Assembly: GCA_029979565.1 (NCBI GenBank) | Contig: JAPOHG010000014.1 | Coordinates: forward strand, 1 to 43,540 | Reading direction: 5' to 3' | Origin: a bacterium | Lineage (GTDB): Bacteria; Bacteroidota; Bacteroidia; Flavobacteriales_D; Sanyastnellaceae | Length of the DNA: 43,540 nucleotides | In this document: one piece after another, positions 14,545-23,588 of the stretch | How the letters are laid out: each line of letters begins with the position of its first letter | Position numbering within the stretch: position 1 is the first letter of the stretch | The notes under the pieces: model-generated | Databases searched by the model: none | The model's input: only the letters and a program-made list of their open reading frames with translations | Told to the model about the DNA's origin: nothing | Position numbers and translations under genes: made by a program

Positions 14545-16049
14545 TGGTTTGGGGGTTTCGAGGATGTTTGGGGAAGGTAATTCAAGGCCAGTGATTGGAA
14601 CGAATCGACTTGCTCCTTTTGCCAGGCCGCATCGCGTCCGAGTAGTTCCGCAAGGCATTCGGCTACAAAAGGTGCCTGCTCGGAAGCGACGCGCGCATTG
14701 AGCAACAACTGGCGCGTTCGCCTCGATAGGAAATCGTCCACCGTCATGCAGAGCGAATGCTCCACTTCTTCGGCAATCCACCCGCGGACCTCATCCTCGG
14801 TCATCCTTTCAATCGAAGCAGCCCTCGGGGCATTCCCGGCATCCACCATTCGGAGCATGCGCGTATCGGCGAGGCGGATGGGCGCGGAAGAACGCGATTC
14901 GATTTTGCGCATCACATCGGCTGCCATTTTTCGGTAGGTTGTCCATTTCCCGCCCAGCACAGAAATCATTCCCGATCGCCCAACACGTATGACGTGGTCC
15001 CGAGCCAATTCGGAGGTTTTCTTATCGGACAACCGCACCAGCGGTCGAATACCGGCAAAAGCGCTTAACACATCTTCCCGCTTCGGAGCTTGCTCCAAAT
15101 ACCGCTGCAAGTGGTGCAAGATGAAATCGATTTCGGTGTCCATGGGCACCGGCTCGCTGCTGACCTCATCAATGGGTGTGTCGGTGGTGCCCAAAATGAC
15201 TTTTTCATGCCAAGGAACAGCAAAGAGGATGCGTCCGTCGTCCGTCTTGGGAATGAGCAACGCCGTATCGCCCGGAAAAAATTTCCGATCTACCACCAAA
15301 TGGATCCCTTGACTGAGCCGAATGATGGGTTTGTGCCGCGGTCGATCCAAGTGAAGGATGGAATCACTGAAGGCACCTGTTGCATTGACCACAAACCGCG
15401 CACGCAGGGTATGGGAAACTCCGCGAATGCCGTCCTGCACCTCCACGCCAACCACCTTTCTTCCCTCCTTTACGAGGCCAGTCGCCGCGCAGTGATTGAC
15501 CACCGTCGCCCCATACTGCATGGCCGTGCGCACCAACGAAAGCGCCAAGTGCGCATCATCGAATTGCCCGTCATGGTAACTCACGCCCCCCCGCAACCCC
15601 CGGCTGTTGATTCCAGGCAGAAAACCTTTGGCCTCCGAAGCGGTGTGAAAATTCGATTTGCCCAGTCCCAATTTGCCCGCCAAGCGGTCATACACCTTCA
15701 AGCCGATGCCGTAGTACAAGCGCGTCCACCACGTGTACGTGGGAATGACAAACTTCATGTCGCTGACCAAATGCGGCGCATTCTTCATCAACAGCCCCCG
15801 TTCGCGCAGGGCTTCGCGGACCAATTTGATGTTGCCCTGCTGGAGGTAACGCACGCCGCCGTGGATGAGTTTGGTGCTCTTCCCCGACGTCCCTTTGGCG
15901 AAATCCTCCCGTTCAACCAGCACCGTCTTCAAGCCACTTGCAGCCGCATGGACGGCCACGCCCAGCCCGGACGCACCGCCACCAATGACCACCACGTCCC
16001 ACTCGGGCGTGGACTGCAAGGTCTTCCATTGACGGTCCCGTTGATTCAT
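14541..16049 (-). CDS. glpD: Aerobic glycerol-3-phosphate dehydrogenase
   Basis: 502 aa FAD enzyme, normal length for GlpD. The FAD-binding VIGGGASG is at residues 21-28, followed by the family motif SGKSTKLIHGGVRYL. Active-site region includes GTTDTPID and GIRPLV. It oxidises glycerol-3-phosphate to dihydroxyacetone phosphate at the inner membrane and passes electrons to quinone. The ATG at 16049 (MNQRDRQW) overlaps the glpK stop as ATGA. It is the second gene of the operon. Confidence 0.93.
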   Translation of the reverse strand: MNQRDRQWKTLQSTPEWDVVVIGGGASGLGVAVHAAASGLKTVLVEREDFAKGTSGKSTKLIHGGVRYLQQGNIKLVREALRERGLLMKNAPHLVSDMKFVIPTYTWWTRLYYGIGLKVYDRLAGKLGLGKSNFHTASEAKGFLPGINSRGLRGGVSYHDGQFDDAHLALSLVRTAMQYGATVVNHCAATGLVKEGRKVVGVEVQDGIRGVSHTLRARFVVNATGAFSDSILHLDRPRHKPIIRLSQGIHLVVDRKFFPGDTALLIPKTDDGRILFAVPWHEKVILGTTDTPIDEVSSEPVPMDTEIDFILHHLQRYLEQAPKREDVLSAFAGIRPLVRLSDKKTSELARDHVIRVGRSGMISVLGGKWTTYRKMAADVMRKIESRSSAPIRLADTRMLRMVDAGNAPRAASIERMTEDEVRGWIAEEVEHSLCMTVDDFLSRRTRQLLLNARVASEQAPFVAECLAELLGRDAAWQKEQVDSFQSLALNYLPQTSSKPPNQ

Positions 16050-17551
16050 GATGCGTCCGTGTCGTGCGCCCAGTTGAGAACCGCGCGAACGGCGCGGTGC
16101 CACGACGCGATTCGGCTTTGCATTTCCGAACGGTGCGAGGAGGGCTCAAAGCCATCCCGCCTTTTCCAGCATGCGCCCAGCTCATCCGTATCCTTCCACA
16201 ACCCGGCGCCAAGCCCTGCAAAGAACGCCGCGCCCATGGCGGTGGATTCACCGTTTGCTGGACGAATGACCCGAATGCCCAGCGCATCGGCTTGAATTTG
16301 CATGAGCAGGGCGTTTTCGGATGCCCCACCGTCAACCCGTACTTCAGGGATATCGACTTGGCTGTCCTTTTGCATGCAATCCATCAGATCCATGCTTTGA
16401 AACGCAATGCTTTCCAGGGTGGCCCGGGCGATGTGGCTGCAGTTGGTCCCACGGGTCATGCCCAAAATGCTGCCCCTGGCATGGGGATTCCAATGCGGCG
16501 CGCCCAATCCAGCAAAAGCCGGGACGACCACGACACCATCGCTGGAATCAACAGCAAGCGCCAACGCCTCGATTTCAGGCGACGCCTCGATGAAGTTGAG
16601 CTCATCCCGCAACCATTGAACGGCCGCTCCGCCGATGAACACACTGCCCTCGAGCGCGTAAGTGGTTTGGCCGTTCAGTTGCCATGCCACGGTGGTCAAC
16701 AAGGCATGCTTGGACGGCACTGCCTTGGAGCCTGTGTTCATGAGCATGAAGCAGCCGGTTCCATAGGTATTCTTGACCATGCCAGGCCGCGTGCACTGTT
16801 GACCGAAAAGCGCCGCTTGCTGGTCGCCGGCAATTCCAGTAATCGGAACGGGCACGTCGAATCCTTTCGCTTCAGCCAAATTCCCACTGTTTGGCACAAC
16901 GGTCGGGAGCATCGAGGCCGGAATTTGAAATAAATCGCACAGTGTGGGATCCCAATCCATGGCGTGCATATCAAACAGCATGGTCCGCGAGGCGTTCGAG
17001 GCATCCGTGATGTGCCGTTCGCCGTTGGTGAGTTTCCAAACCAGCCAGGAATCTACCGTGCCAAATGCCAGCTCACCGTTTTCGGCACGCGTGCGCGCAC
17101 CATCGACGTGATTGAGGATCCAGCGGATTTTGGATGCCGAAAAGTAAGCGTCGATGACCAATCCTGTTTTTTCATGAATCAACCGACTCGTGGCTTCATT
17201 GGCTTTTAATTCATCGCAGTAATCCGCTGTGCGCCGATCCTGCCAGACGATGGCGTTGTACACGGGTTCGCCTGTTTTGCGATCCCACACCAAGGTTGTT
17301 TCGCGTTGATTGGCTATGCCGATGCCTGCGAGGTCACCGGCTGAAATGGCTGCGCGTTGCAAAACACCCTGGGCCGTCTGCCACTGCGAATCCCAGAGGT
17401 CATTCGGCCGGTGCTCCACCCATCCCGGCTTGGGATACAGCTGCTCGAATTCCTGCTGGCTTTGGCACACTACTTCGCCAAGGCGATTGATGAGCAAACT
17501 GCGGCTGCTTGTCGTGCCTTGGTCGAGGGCCAAAATGTAATCGGACTGCAT
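16046..17551 (-). CDS. glpK: Glycerol kinase
   Basis: 501 aa, full-length FGGY-family kinase. N-terminal ATPase motif LALDQGTTSSRS (D10), glycerol-binding NQRETT and a conserved IVWQDRRT follow. The C-terminal FGGY signature region contains VRVDGGASEN and GESTAMGAAF. It phosphorylates glycerol to glycerol-3-phosphate in the cytoplasm. It is the first gene of the operon. The ATG at 17551 is chosen over an upstream one at 17578. The 98-bp gap upstream holds the likely promoter; the best element is a weak TAACTTGG just before the start. Confidence 0.94.
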   Translation of the reverse strand: MQSDYILALDQGTTSSRSLLINRLGEVVCQSQQEFEQLYPKPGWVEHRPNDLWDSQWQTAQGVLQRAAISAGDLAGIGIANQRETTLVWDRKTGEPVYNAIVWQDRRTADYCDELKANEATSRLIHEKTGLVIDAYFSASKIRWILNHVDGARTRAENGELAFGTVDSWLVWKLTNGERHITDASNASRTMLFDMHAMDWDPTLCDLFQIPASMLPTVVPNSGNLAEAKGFDVPVPITGIAGDQQAALFGQQCTRPGMVKNTYGTGCFMLMNTGSKAVPSKHALLTTVAWQLNGQTTYALEGSVFIGGAAVQWLRDELNFIEASPEIEALALAVDSSDGVVVVPAFAGLGAPHWNPHARGSILGMTRGTNCSHIARATLESIAFQSMDLMDCMQKDSQVDIPEVRVDGGASENALLMQIQADALGIRVIRPANGESTAMGAAFFAGLGAGLWKDTDELGACWKRRDGFEPSSHRSEMQSRIASWHRAVRAVLNWAHDTDAS

Positions 17552-17649
17552 GGGCTGAGCTTTTGACCAAGTTAGCAAGGATTGGATGCCCGCAAGAAAA
17601 AGCGTCTGTCAGAAGCCTGCATCGTGATGCGAAGTCTCATTGGGGAGGG

Positions 17650-18312
17650 TCACCAGCTGAACAGTCCTTCGATCAGAGCGATGATTGCCAAAGCGGCCAA
17701 AATCGCCACGATGATGTAACCGATGATGACGACAAAGGCGGCACCTCCCAGGAGGCGATTGGTGGTTTTAAAGTTCCGGCGTTCCTCTGTCACATCGTAA
17801 CCATTGAATTCTCTGATGTCGATCACCTCTTTGCGCTTCCTTCGGTTTAAAATGAACGAGCTTATGCCCGCAAGGCCGGCGGCAACGATCAACATTTGAG
17901 GGGCACCGATGCTCGCAAAAAGGACGGCCAGGCCAATAGCTATCAAGGCCAAATTCCCATATTTCTGTTGCTCCTTGTACGCTTCCGCCCAAGGAGTCGG
18001 CTCCTGTAGTGCAGCTGGCGCTGGGTTTACCGCGATCCCCTTGGGGGGAATGGAACGCGCCTTAGCCATGTGCGTTGCTTTGGAATGCAGAAGCGCCGGT
18101 CGAGTCAATTCCGCAGCAGGCAATTCATTCGGCAGTGAACCGGCCAGCGCCCATTCCAGTTGGGCCAATTCGTCAGGTGACGCATGCGGTACTGAAGGCT
18201 CATTTTGACCTCCAGCCCATTCCACGTGATACCCGGGCATGAGGGTGCGTTTTTGCATAGAACACCCAGCAAAAAAAAGACACATAACGACTACGGTAGG
18301 CAAACGGAACAT
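17650..18312 (-). CDS. Lipoprotein with C-terminal membrane helices, unknown function
   Basis: 220 aa. The signal peptide ends in lipobox FAGC (Cys17), followed by the short motif MQKRTLMPGYHVEW, a pattern often seen right after the lipid anchor in Bacteroidota lipoproteins. A Pro/Ala-rich linker leads to two hydrophobic regions (about 118-152 and 185-217) separated by a basic stretch NRRKRKE. The mix of lipid anchor and internal helices is unusual. Divergent from the biosynthetic operon, with only 90 bp between starts if the cupin gene begins at 18403. Function unknown. Confidence 0.72.
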   Translation of the reverse strand: MFRLPTVVVMCLFFAGCSMQKRTLMPGYHVEWAGGQNEPSVPHASPDELAQLEWALAGSLPNELPAAELTRPALLHSKATHMAKARSIPPKGIAVNPAPAALQEPTPWAEAYKEQQKYGNLALIAIGLAVLFASIGAPQMLIVAAGLAGISSFILNRRKRKEVIDIREFNGYDVTEERRNFKTTNRLLGGAAFVVIIGYIIVAILAALAIIALIEGLFSW

Positions 18313-18402
18313 GTTGTATTAATTATGCATTCTTTAAATGTAACCAGAAACCCATGGTGGGAAAAGTTAGAAAAAAGGTTTCAATGCATTTCCATAGCAA
18401 AA

Positions 18403-19413
18403 ATGCATATTGGTAATTATACTGCGTCTACCGCTTTGCCAACAGTCGAGGGAAAATATCAATTTTGGAGGACCTTGGACCACCTCGTAGGTGGCGTGGC
18501 TCCTGCACAGCGATTTGCCGTCCAACGGCGGCGATTGAAGTCGCCCCCCTCATCATTACCCAAACCCGTCAGGCCCATTCCTGAAGTTTGCGGGTTGTCC
18601 GATGCGGAATTTCATGCGCAGTTCGTGCAGCGCGGTCGGCCTGTCGTGCTAAAGGGCAAAGCCGCGGATTGGCCCTGTGTCCAAACCTGGTCCATGGATT
18701 GGCTCAGGGAACACTACGGCCAGGACCGGGTGGACATTTTTGACCCCCTCGATGCCGCATCGAACGAGGTGAATTACGACGTCGAGGTGACGACCCTGTC
18801 CCGGGTTTTGGACGCCATGGAGCAAGGCGACGTTAGCAAGTACAGCCGCTTCAACCGGCTCTTGTACGATCACCCCGAATTGGTCGAGGATTTCGATTGG
18901 CAATGGCTTCATCGCATGCGAAGCGCGTGGTCATCTGGGAAGACTTACCAAGTCTTTATCGGCGGCAAGGGCACGAGGACCTCACTCCACTGCGCGGGGG
19001 AACACAACCTCTTCACCCAAGTCCACGGAAAGAAGCATTGGTTTTTCATCGAGCCGCAAGCCGATGCCTGGTTGCGCCCCCCCATCACCCGCACACCCTA
19101 TTTCCACAGCCTCTTCAATCCCGAAGCGCCCGACTTTGATGCCTACCCCGGCATGGCTTCGACCCAAGTATGGGAATGCACGCTGGAACCCGGGGACGTC
19201 CTGTTCAACCCGCCATTTTGGTGGCACCAAGTCCACAATGTGACTCCTTCCATCGGCGTGGGATTCCGGTGGTTTGACCTCATCGACAACCTCAAATCAA
19301 ATCCCACAGGAACGGCGTTGACCCTGTTGGCCACCAACCCACCGATCTGGACGGCGACCCAACACCGAACCGATTTCGCTGCGATTTTCAAACGAATGCA
19401 ATCCACATCATGA
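18403..19413 (+). CDS. JmjC/cupin_8-like protein with H-C-A in place of the H-x-D iron motif (paralogue 1)
   Basis: About 336 aa. The core aligns without gaps to the FIH/cupin_8 double-stranded beta-helix: TSLHCAGEHNLFTQVHGKK matches the first iron motif and GDVLFNPPFWWHQV the distal histidine (H275). The metal motif reads H196-C-A198, so the usual acidic ligand is alanine. The 2-oxoglutarate-contact Asn202 and Lys211 positions are kept. That pattern matches Fe/2-oxoglutarate halogenases but could mean changed metal binding. I prefer ATG 18403 because it aligns with the N-terminus of paralogue 2 and leaves room for a promoter; an in-frame ATG at 18325 leaves only 12 bp to the divergent gene and adds AT-rich codons. 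First gene of the operon; ATGA overlap with the desaturase. Confidence 0.82.
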   Translation: MHIGNYTASTALPTVEGKYQFWRTLDHLVGGVAPAQRFAVQRRRLKSPPSSLPKPVRPIPEVCGLSDAEFHAQFVQRGRPVVLKGKAADWPCVQTWSMDWLREHYGQDRVDIFDPLDAASNEVNYDVEVTTLSRVLDAMEQGDVSKYSRFNRLLYDHPELVEDFDWQWLHRMRSAWSSGKTYQVFIGGKGTRTSLHCAGEHNLFTQVHGKKHWFFIEPQADAWLRPPITRTPYFHSLFNPEAPDFDAYPGMASTQVWECTLEPGDVLFNPPFWWHQVHNVTPSIGVGFRWFDLIDNLKSNPTGTALTLLATNPPIWTATQHRTDFAAIFKRMQSTS

Positions 19414-20525
19414 GCGCACCCTTGCCCCGTGAAATCACCATCAAGTTTCCGCCGGAGGACGACCAGTTTTTCAGCGACCTGCGAACGGAAATCCGTGCAT
19501 ACTTCAAGTCGACTGGCCAAACGGTCTACGGAAACGCCACGATGTACTGGAAAGTTTGCGGCCTGCTCGCTGTCTACTTGGGCGTGTATGCCTTGCCTTG
19601 GTTCCTGACCGCAAACTCACCGTGGGTCATCGCCGCGTACGCATTCCTCGGGATGTGGAGCGTGTTTCTTGGCGTGAATGTTGGGCACGACGCGGCGCAC
19701 CACGCCCTGTTCAAAAACCGGAAACTGAACGACGTGGCCATGCACATTTTTGACTTGCTCGGACTCAGCTCGTTCAATTGGAAAAACCGGCACGTGTCCG
19801 GCCACCACGTTTTTTCCAACATCATGAACTTCGATCCGGACATCCAGCAATCCGCGGTAGTGAAGATTTTCCCGCAGGACAAGCGGCGTTCGTTTCACAA
19901 ATGGCAGTGGATTTACATGCCCTTCATCTATGCCATTTTCATTCCGCGCTGGGTGTTTTACCGGGATTTCAAGGATGTGTTTTACGAGAAAATCGGCGGG
20001 TTCAAAAACCGCCCCTATCCCGTGTTTGAAGTGGTCAAAATGACGGCCTTCAAGGTGTTCTATGTGACGTACACCGTCGCCTTGCCCACCCTGTTGACCG
20101 GGCACAGCTTGGCAACCATGGTGTGGGCATTTGCGGCGTTGATGGTGGCCAGCAGTGCGACCATCGTCGTTGTTTTGCTCACGACGCATATGCTCGATGA
20201 TTCGGCGTTTCCGGACCCGGACGAAAACGGGATGATGCCCTACTCGTGGTCCAAGCACCAAATGATGACCACGAGCGACTACGCGACGGAGAATCGCTTC
20301 GTTACTCACCTGTTTGGCGGGTTCAATCACCACATCATTCACCACCTCTTTCAGCATGTATGCCACGTGCACTACCCCGCCATGACACGGATTCTGGTCG
20401 AGGTTGCCGCGAAGCACAACGTGACGTACCGGACCAAAAAACGCATTTTGCCCGCGATGTACTCGCACTTTAAACTTCTGTACAACAACGGCCTCGCACC
20501 CGATCAATTTGCACACGACTTCTGA
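19410..20525 (+). CDS. Membrane fatty-acid desaturase (linoleoyl-CoA / acyl-lipid desaturase type)
   Basis: 371 aa with about four membrane helices and the three di-iron histidine boxes: HDAAHH (93-98), HVSGHH (128-133) and NHHIIHH (306-312). It introduces a double bond, or less often a hydroxyl or epoxide, into an acyl chain at the inner membrane. No cytochrome b5 domain is fused. It is coupled to both neighbours (ATGA overlap before, TGATG one-base overlap after), so its substrate is most likely the acyl chain built or activated by this cluster rather than bulk phospholipid. Position of the new bond cannot be told from sequence. Confidence 0.9.
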   Translation: MSAPLPREITIKFPPEDDQFFSDLRTEIRAYFKSTGQTVYGNATMYWKVCGLLAVYLGVYALPWFLTANSPWVIAAYAFLGMWSVFLGVNVGHDAAHHALFKNRKLNDVAMHIFDLLGLSSFNWKNRHVSGHHVFSNIMNFDPDIQQSAVVKIFPQDKRRSFHKWQWIYMPFIYAIFIPRWVFYRDFKDVFYEKIGGFKNRPYPVFEVVKMTAFKVFYVTYTVALPTLLTGHSLATMVWAFAALMVASSATIVVVLLTTHMLDDSAFPDPDENGMMPYSWSKHQMMTTSDYATENRFVTHLFGGFNHHIIHHLFQHVCHVHYPAMTRILVEVAAKHNVTYRTKKRILPAMYSHFKLLYNNGLAPDQFAHDF

Positions 20526-21514
20526 TGAAAATTGTGATCACAGGCGCCACGGGATTTTTGGGCGGCAGGTTGCTGGAGCGCCTTGCTGCCGAATGCCCTG
20601 CGGGCACCGAATTGGTGGGCCTTGGCCGGACGCTCAAGCCCCAAAGCACGGTGGAGCATCCGCTTGTTCGCTACGAACTCGGTGACCTTGCGGACGCCTC
20701 GTTTGTAGATCGGGTCCTCCACGGCGCGGACAAGGTGGTGCACGCCGCAGCACTCAGCGCCCAGATGGGGCCCCCGGGCGCCTTCGAACGCGCCAACGTC
20801 TTGGTCACCCAACACGTGGTCGCGGCCTGCACTCAGAACACTGTGCAACGGTTGGTCTTGATCAGTTCCCCGAGCGTGTACTTCCAACTTAAAGACCTCC
20901 CGAACCTCCGCGAATCGGATCCGCTTCCGTCCCCTATCAACGTGTACGCCCGCACGAAGCGGGAGGCGGAATGCATCGTGCAAGAAAGCGATGTCCCCCA
21001 TGTCATTCTGCGTCCGCGTGCGTTGATTGGACGCGGGGACACCGTCATCTTGCCCCGCGTCATTAGGGCCCACCGAGAAGGCAAATTGAGAAGGATGGGC
21101 GAGCAAAAAAACCGAGTCGACTTGACGCCCGTGTCAAATGTAGTGGACGCCATCCTCCTAGCACTCGATGCCGACGAACCGGCATTGAATCGGGTGTACA
21201 ACATCTCCAATGGGAACCCTGTCCCCTTGTGGCCCTTGTTGGATGACGTTTTTCGCAAACTGAAACTTGAACCCGTTGAGAAGGGCATCTCCATGCACGT
21301 CGCCAAGGGCGTCGCCAGGCTCTTGGAGTGGCATGCCAAGTATTTGAATGGCCACAAGGAACCCGCACTGACGATTTACGGCATCGGGACGCTGACCAAG
21401 ACTTTTGCCATGGACATTTCCGAAGCGCGCCGGCGGCTGGGCTACGAGCCGCGCCAAAGCGTGGAAGACGCCATACAGGAGTTCATCGATTGGTACACCC
21501 CATCTGTATCATGA
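20525..21514 (+). CDS. NAD(P)-dependent SDR, 3-beta-HSD / OleD-like reductase
   Basis: 329 aa extended short-chain dehydrogenase. Rossmann motif GATGFLGG (7-14) and the catalytic Y-x-x-x-K at Y141-K145 (YARTK), with Ser in SSPSVY. Overall sequence is closest in style to the 3-beta-hydroxysteroid dehydrogenase group that includes OleD, which reduces a 2-alkyl-3-ketoacid to the hydroxyacid in long-chain olefin synthesis. With a FabH/OleA-like ketosynthase in the same operon, ketone-to-alcohol reduction of a beta-keto acyl intermediate is a reasonable role. It overlaps the preceding gene by one base and the next by ATGA. Confidence 0.85.
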   Translation: MKIVITGATGFLGGRLLERLAAECPAGTELVGLGRTLKPQSTVEHPLVRYELGDLADASFVDRVLHGADKVVHAAALSAQMGPPGAFERANVLVTQHVVAACTQNTVQRLVLISSPSVYFQLKDLPNLRESDPLPSPINVYARTKREAECIVQESDVPHVILRPRALIGRGDTVILPRVIRAHREGKLRRMGEQKNRVDLTPVSNVVDAILLALDADEPALNRVYNISNGNPVPLWPLLDDVFRKLKLEPVEKGISMHVAKGVARLLEWHAKYLNGHKEPALTIYGIGTLTKTFAMDISEARRRLGYEPRQSVEDAIQEFIDWYTPSVS

Positions 21515-22332
21515 CCCAAGTTCGACTGAACATCAGGAATTCCGGGCTTTGTTGGGCCAAAGCGCATCACACCATGAAGGGCGCCCCCAAGACGGACATT
21601 CGGTTCTACGCCACGTGGGCGGAGCTCACGCACCCACGCGAAGGCACTGTGCTTTTCGATACGGGGTATACGTCGCGGTTTCACGCTGCCACGGCGCGGT
21701 TTCCAAATTCCATTTACGCCCGGATGACGAAGGTGGAAATTGAGCCCGCCGAGGAAGCCATCTCGCAGGTCAACGGCTCAGAAGTCCGCCACGTTATTCT
21801 CTCGCACCTGCATGCCGATCACGTCGGCGGATTGTTGGACTTCCCTGACGCACAGTGTTGGGCCTCCGCCGACTGCATAGAAGAATTTGCTGCGCTTCCA
21901 CGCTGGCGGGGATTCACCAAAGGACTCCTCCATGATTTGATGCCGACAGACTGGTTGTCGACGTGTCGAACCTTCGAGTCCTGCCCGGCTGTAGAGCACC
22001 CTCAGCTCGGCATAGGCTGGGACGTGTTTGGGGATGGCAGCGTTGTGATGTTTGCCTTTCCCGGCCACGCCGCCGGCCAACACGGCGCACTCGTCCAAAC
22101 CGTCAACCACGGCCCCGTCCTGCTCGCCGCGGACGCCATCTGGAATGCGAAAGCCCTCACCGAAGAGCGCACCCCTCACCCCATCGTACGGCTGTTTTTT
22201 GACGATTGGCAAGCCTATCACCGAACGCTGGCCACCTTGCGCGCCTTCCAAAAAGCCAACCCCGACACCCCCATTCTGGGCACCCATTGCCCCTCCACGT
22301 ACGCGTGGGTAGATCAATCCCATCAGCCATGA
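21511..22332 (+). CDS. Metallo-beta-lactamase-fold hydrolase
   Basis: 273 aa. Zinc-site motif SHLHADHVGG (HxHxDH at 99-104), a later GHAAGQHG histidine and the final GTHCPS. It is in the style of lactonases and N-acyl-homoserine-lactone hydrolases, thus a thioesterase, lactonase or ester hydrolase is likely. In this operon it could release the product from a carrier or open a lactone. The ATG at 21511 shares four bases with the SDR stop; a longer in-frame upstream start lies wholly within the SDR gene. Its stop shares four bases with the next start. Confidence 0.85.
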   Translation: MTQVRLNIRNSGLCWAKAHHTMKGAPKTDIRFYATWAELTHPREGTVLFDTGYTSRFHAATARFPNSIYARMTKVEIEPAEEAISQVNGSEVRHVILSHLHADHVGGLLDFPDAQCWASADCIEEFAALPRWRGFTKGLLHDLMPTDWLSTCRTFESCPAVEHPQLGIGWDVFGDGSVVMFAFPGHAAGQHGALVQTVNHGPVLLAADAIWNAKALTEERTPHPIVRLFFDDWQAYHRTLATLRAFQKANPDTPILGTHCPSTYAWVDQSHQP

Positions 22333-23588
22333 AGATGCCGTTCAAACTGAAAGTCATCGTGGCCCTCTTCAAGCTCGCACGTCAACGCCAGCGTTTCGAG
22401 CGAAATCCGCAGGCCCATCAACAGCGCATGTGGCGCACCTTTGGCCAGACGACCTTGTCCAAGTCCCCGTTGTACAAGGACATCGCTCACCGCTCCATCG
22501 ACGCTTTTCCCGTGCAAGGCAAGGAGGAATTCAACCGGGATTTCGACCGCATCAACACGAGGGGCATCCGCTACAACCACGCCCTGCAGGTCGCCGATGA
22601 GGCGGAGTCAAGCCGCGACTTCACCCCGACCATCGATGGCGTGACGGTGGGGCTATCTTCCGGGACTTCAGGCAACCGGGGGATTTTCTTGGTTTCGGAG
22701 GAGGAACGCGCCTCCTGGGTGGCGATGGTGCTGCAGCGCATCCTTGGATTCTCCCTTCGAAAAAGAAAGGTGGCCTTCTTCCTCAGGGCCAATAGCAAAC
22801 TCTACACGTCCGTGCAATCGCGGCTGATCCAATTTGCCTTTTTCGACTTGCTCATCCCATTGGAACACCACCTGACGCGGCTCAACGACCTGCAGCCCAC
22901 CATCGTGGTGGGCCAACCCAGTTTGCTCATGATGCTCGTTGAAGCGCAAGAACAGGGAACGTTGCACATCGCACCTCAGAAAATCATCTCCGTAGCTGAA
23001 GTGCTTTCCGATGAGGACAAGGCAGCGCTAAAAGTCTGCTTTCAGGTGCCCGTTCAGCAGGTCTACCAGTGCAATGAAGGAATGTTTGGGCAAACGTGTT
23101 CTCAAGGCAATTTTCACCTGAACGAAGACGGCTTGCTCATTGAGAAAGAATGGCTAGACGCGACGCGGTTCCAACCCATCATCACCGACATGCGCAGGAA
23201 AGTTCAGCCCGTCATTCGATACAAAATGAACGACATCCTCCACGCGACGGAATGCACCTGCGGCTCAAAGATGATAGCGGTATCCCAAATCGAAGGCCGC
23301 ACCGACGACGTGCTCCATTTCCCAGGTGGCAAGCGGGTCTTCCCCGACTTCATTCGCCGCACCGTCATTGGGGCGCATCCTGCCATTTCAAATTACCAAA
23401 TCATCCAAGAAGGCTCCGACCAACTTTCCATTTACGTTGAACCCATCGACCAGTGGGAAAGCGCCAAGAACGCGTTGGGTCGGCTTTTTGAAGACCAAAA
23501 CATTCAGGGCGTGTCCTTTCTGAAATTGACGGATAAACGGCACATCCTCGGCACCAAATTTCGAAGAATCCATGCTCAACGTTCATAA
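22329..23588 (+). CDS. CoF390-synthetase / PaaK-like adenylate-forming enzyme
   Basis: 419 aa. The ATP-binding loop of adenylating enzymes is at residues 109-118 (LSSGTSGNRG). Later motifs include SVAEVLSDEDK, YQCNEGMFG, and RYKMNDI, which match the F390-synthetase / phenylacetate-CoA ligase branch. It would activate a carboxylic acid as an acyl-adenylate and perhaps pass it to CoA or a carrier. The cluster has no methanogen coenzyme F420 context, so the F390 name is only a family label. Coupled to the MBL gene (ATGA), and its end overlaps the ketosynthase start by 17 bp. Confidence 0.82.
   Translation: MKMPFKLKVIVALFKLARQRQRFERNPQAHQQRMWRTFGQTTLSKSPLYKDIAHRSIDAFPVQGKEEFNRDFDRINTRGIRYNHALQVADEAESSRDFTPTIDGVTVGLSSGTSGNRGIFLVSEEERASWVAMVLQRILGFSLRKRKVAFFLRANSKLYTSVQSRLIQFAFFDLLIPLEHHLTRLNDLQPTIVVGQPSLLMMLVEAQEQGTLHIAPQKIISVAEVLSDEDKAALKVCFQVPVQQVYQCNEGMFGQTCSQGNFHLNEDGLLIEKEWLDATRFQPIITDMRRKVQPVIRYKMNDILHATECTCGSKMIAVSQIEGRTDDVLHFPGGKRVFPDFIRRTVIGAHPAISNYQIIQEGSDQLSIYVEPIDQWESAKNALGRLFEDQNIQGVSFLKLTDKRHILGTKFRRIHAQRS

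Noticed and set aside
15090-16295. 401-codon plus-strand frame over glpD/glpK
   Set aside because: Antisense to glpD, with His/Gln/Arg-rich, domain-free composition; the glp genes on the other strand are certain.
17615-17632. Short GCATC-GT-GATGC palindrome upstream of glpK
   Set aside because: Five-base arms in a GC-rich region are expected by chance, and it is not placed well with any promoter element.
19617-20516. 299-codon minus-strand frame over the desaturase
   Set aside because: Antisense to a gene with all three histidine boxes; its His-richness is the mirror of those codons.
21328-21510. Longer start for the MBL-fold gene inside the SDR gene
   Set aside because: ATG 21511 gives the normal N-terminus and the operon-wide ATGA overlap pattern.
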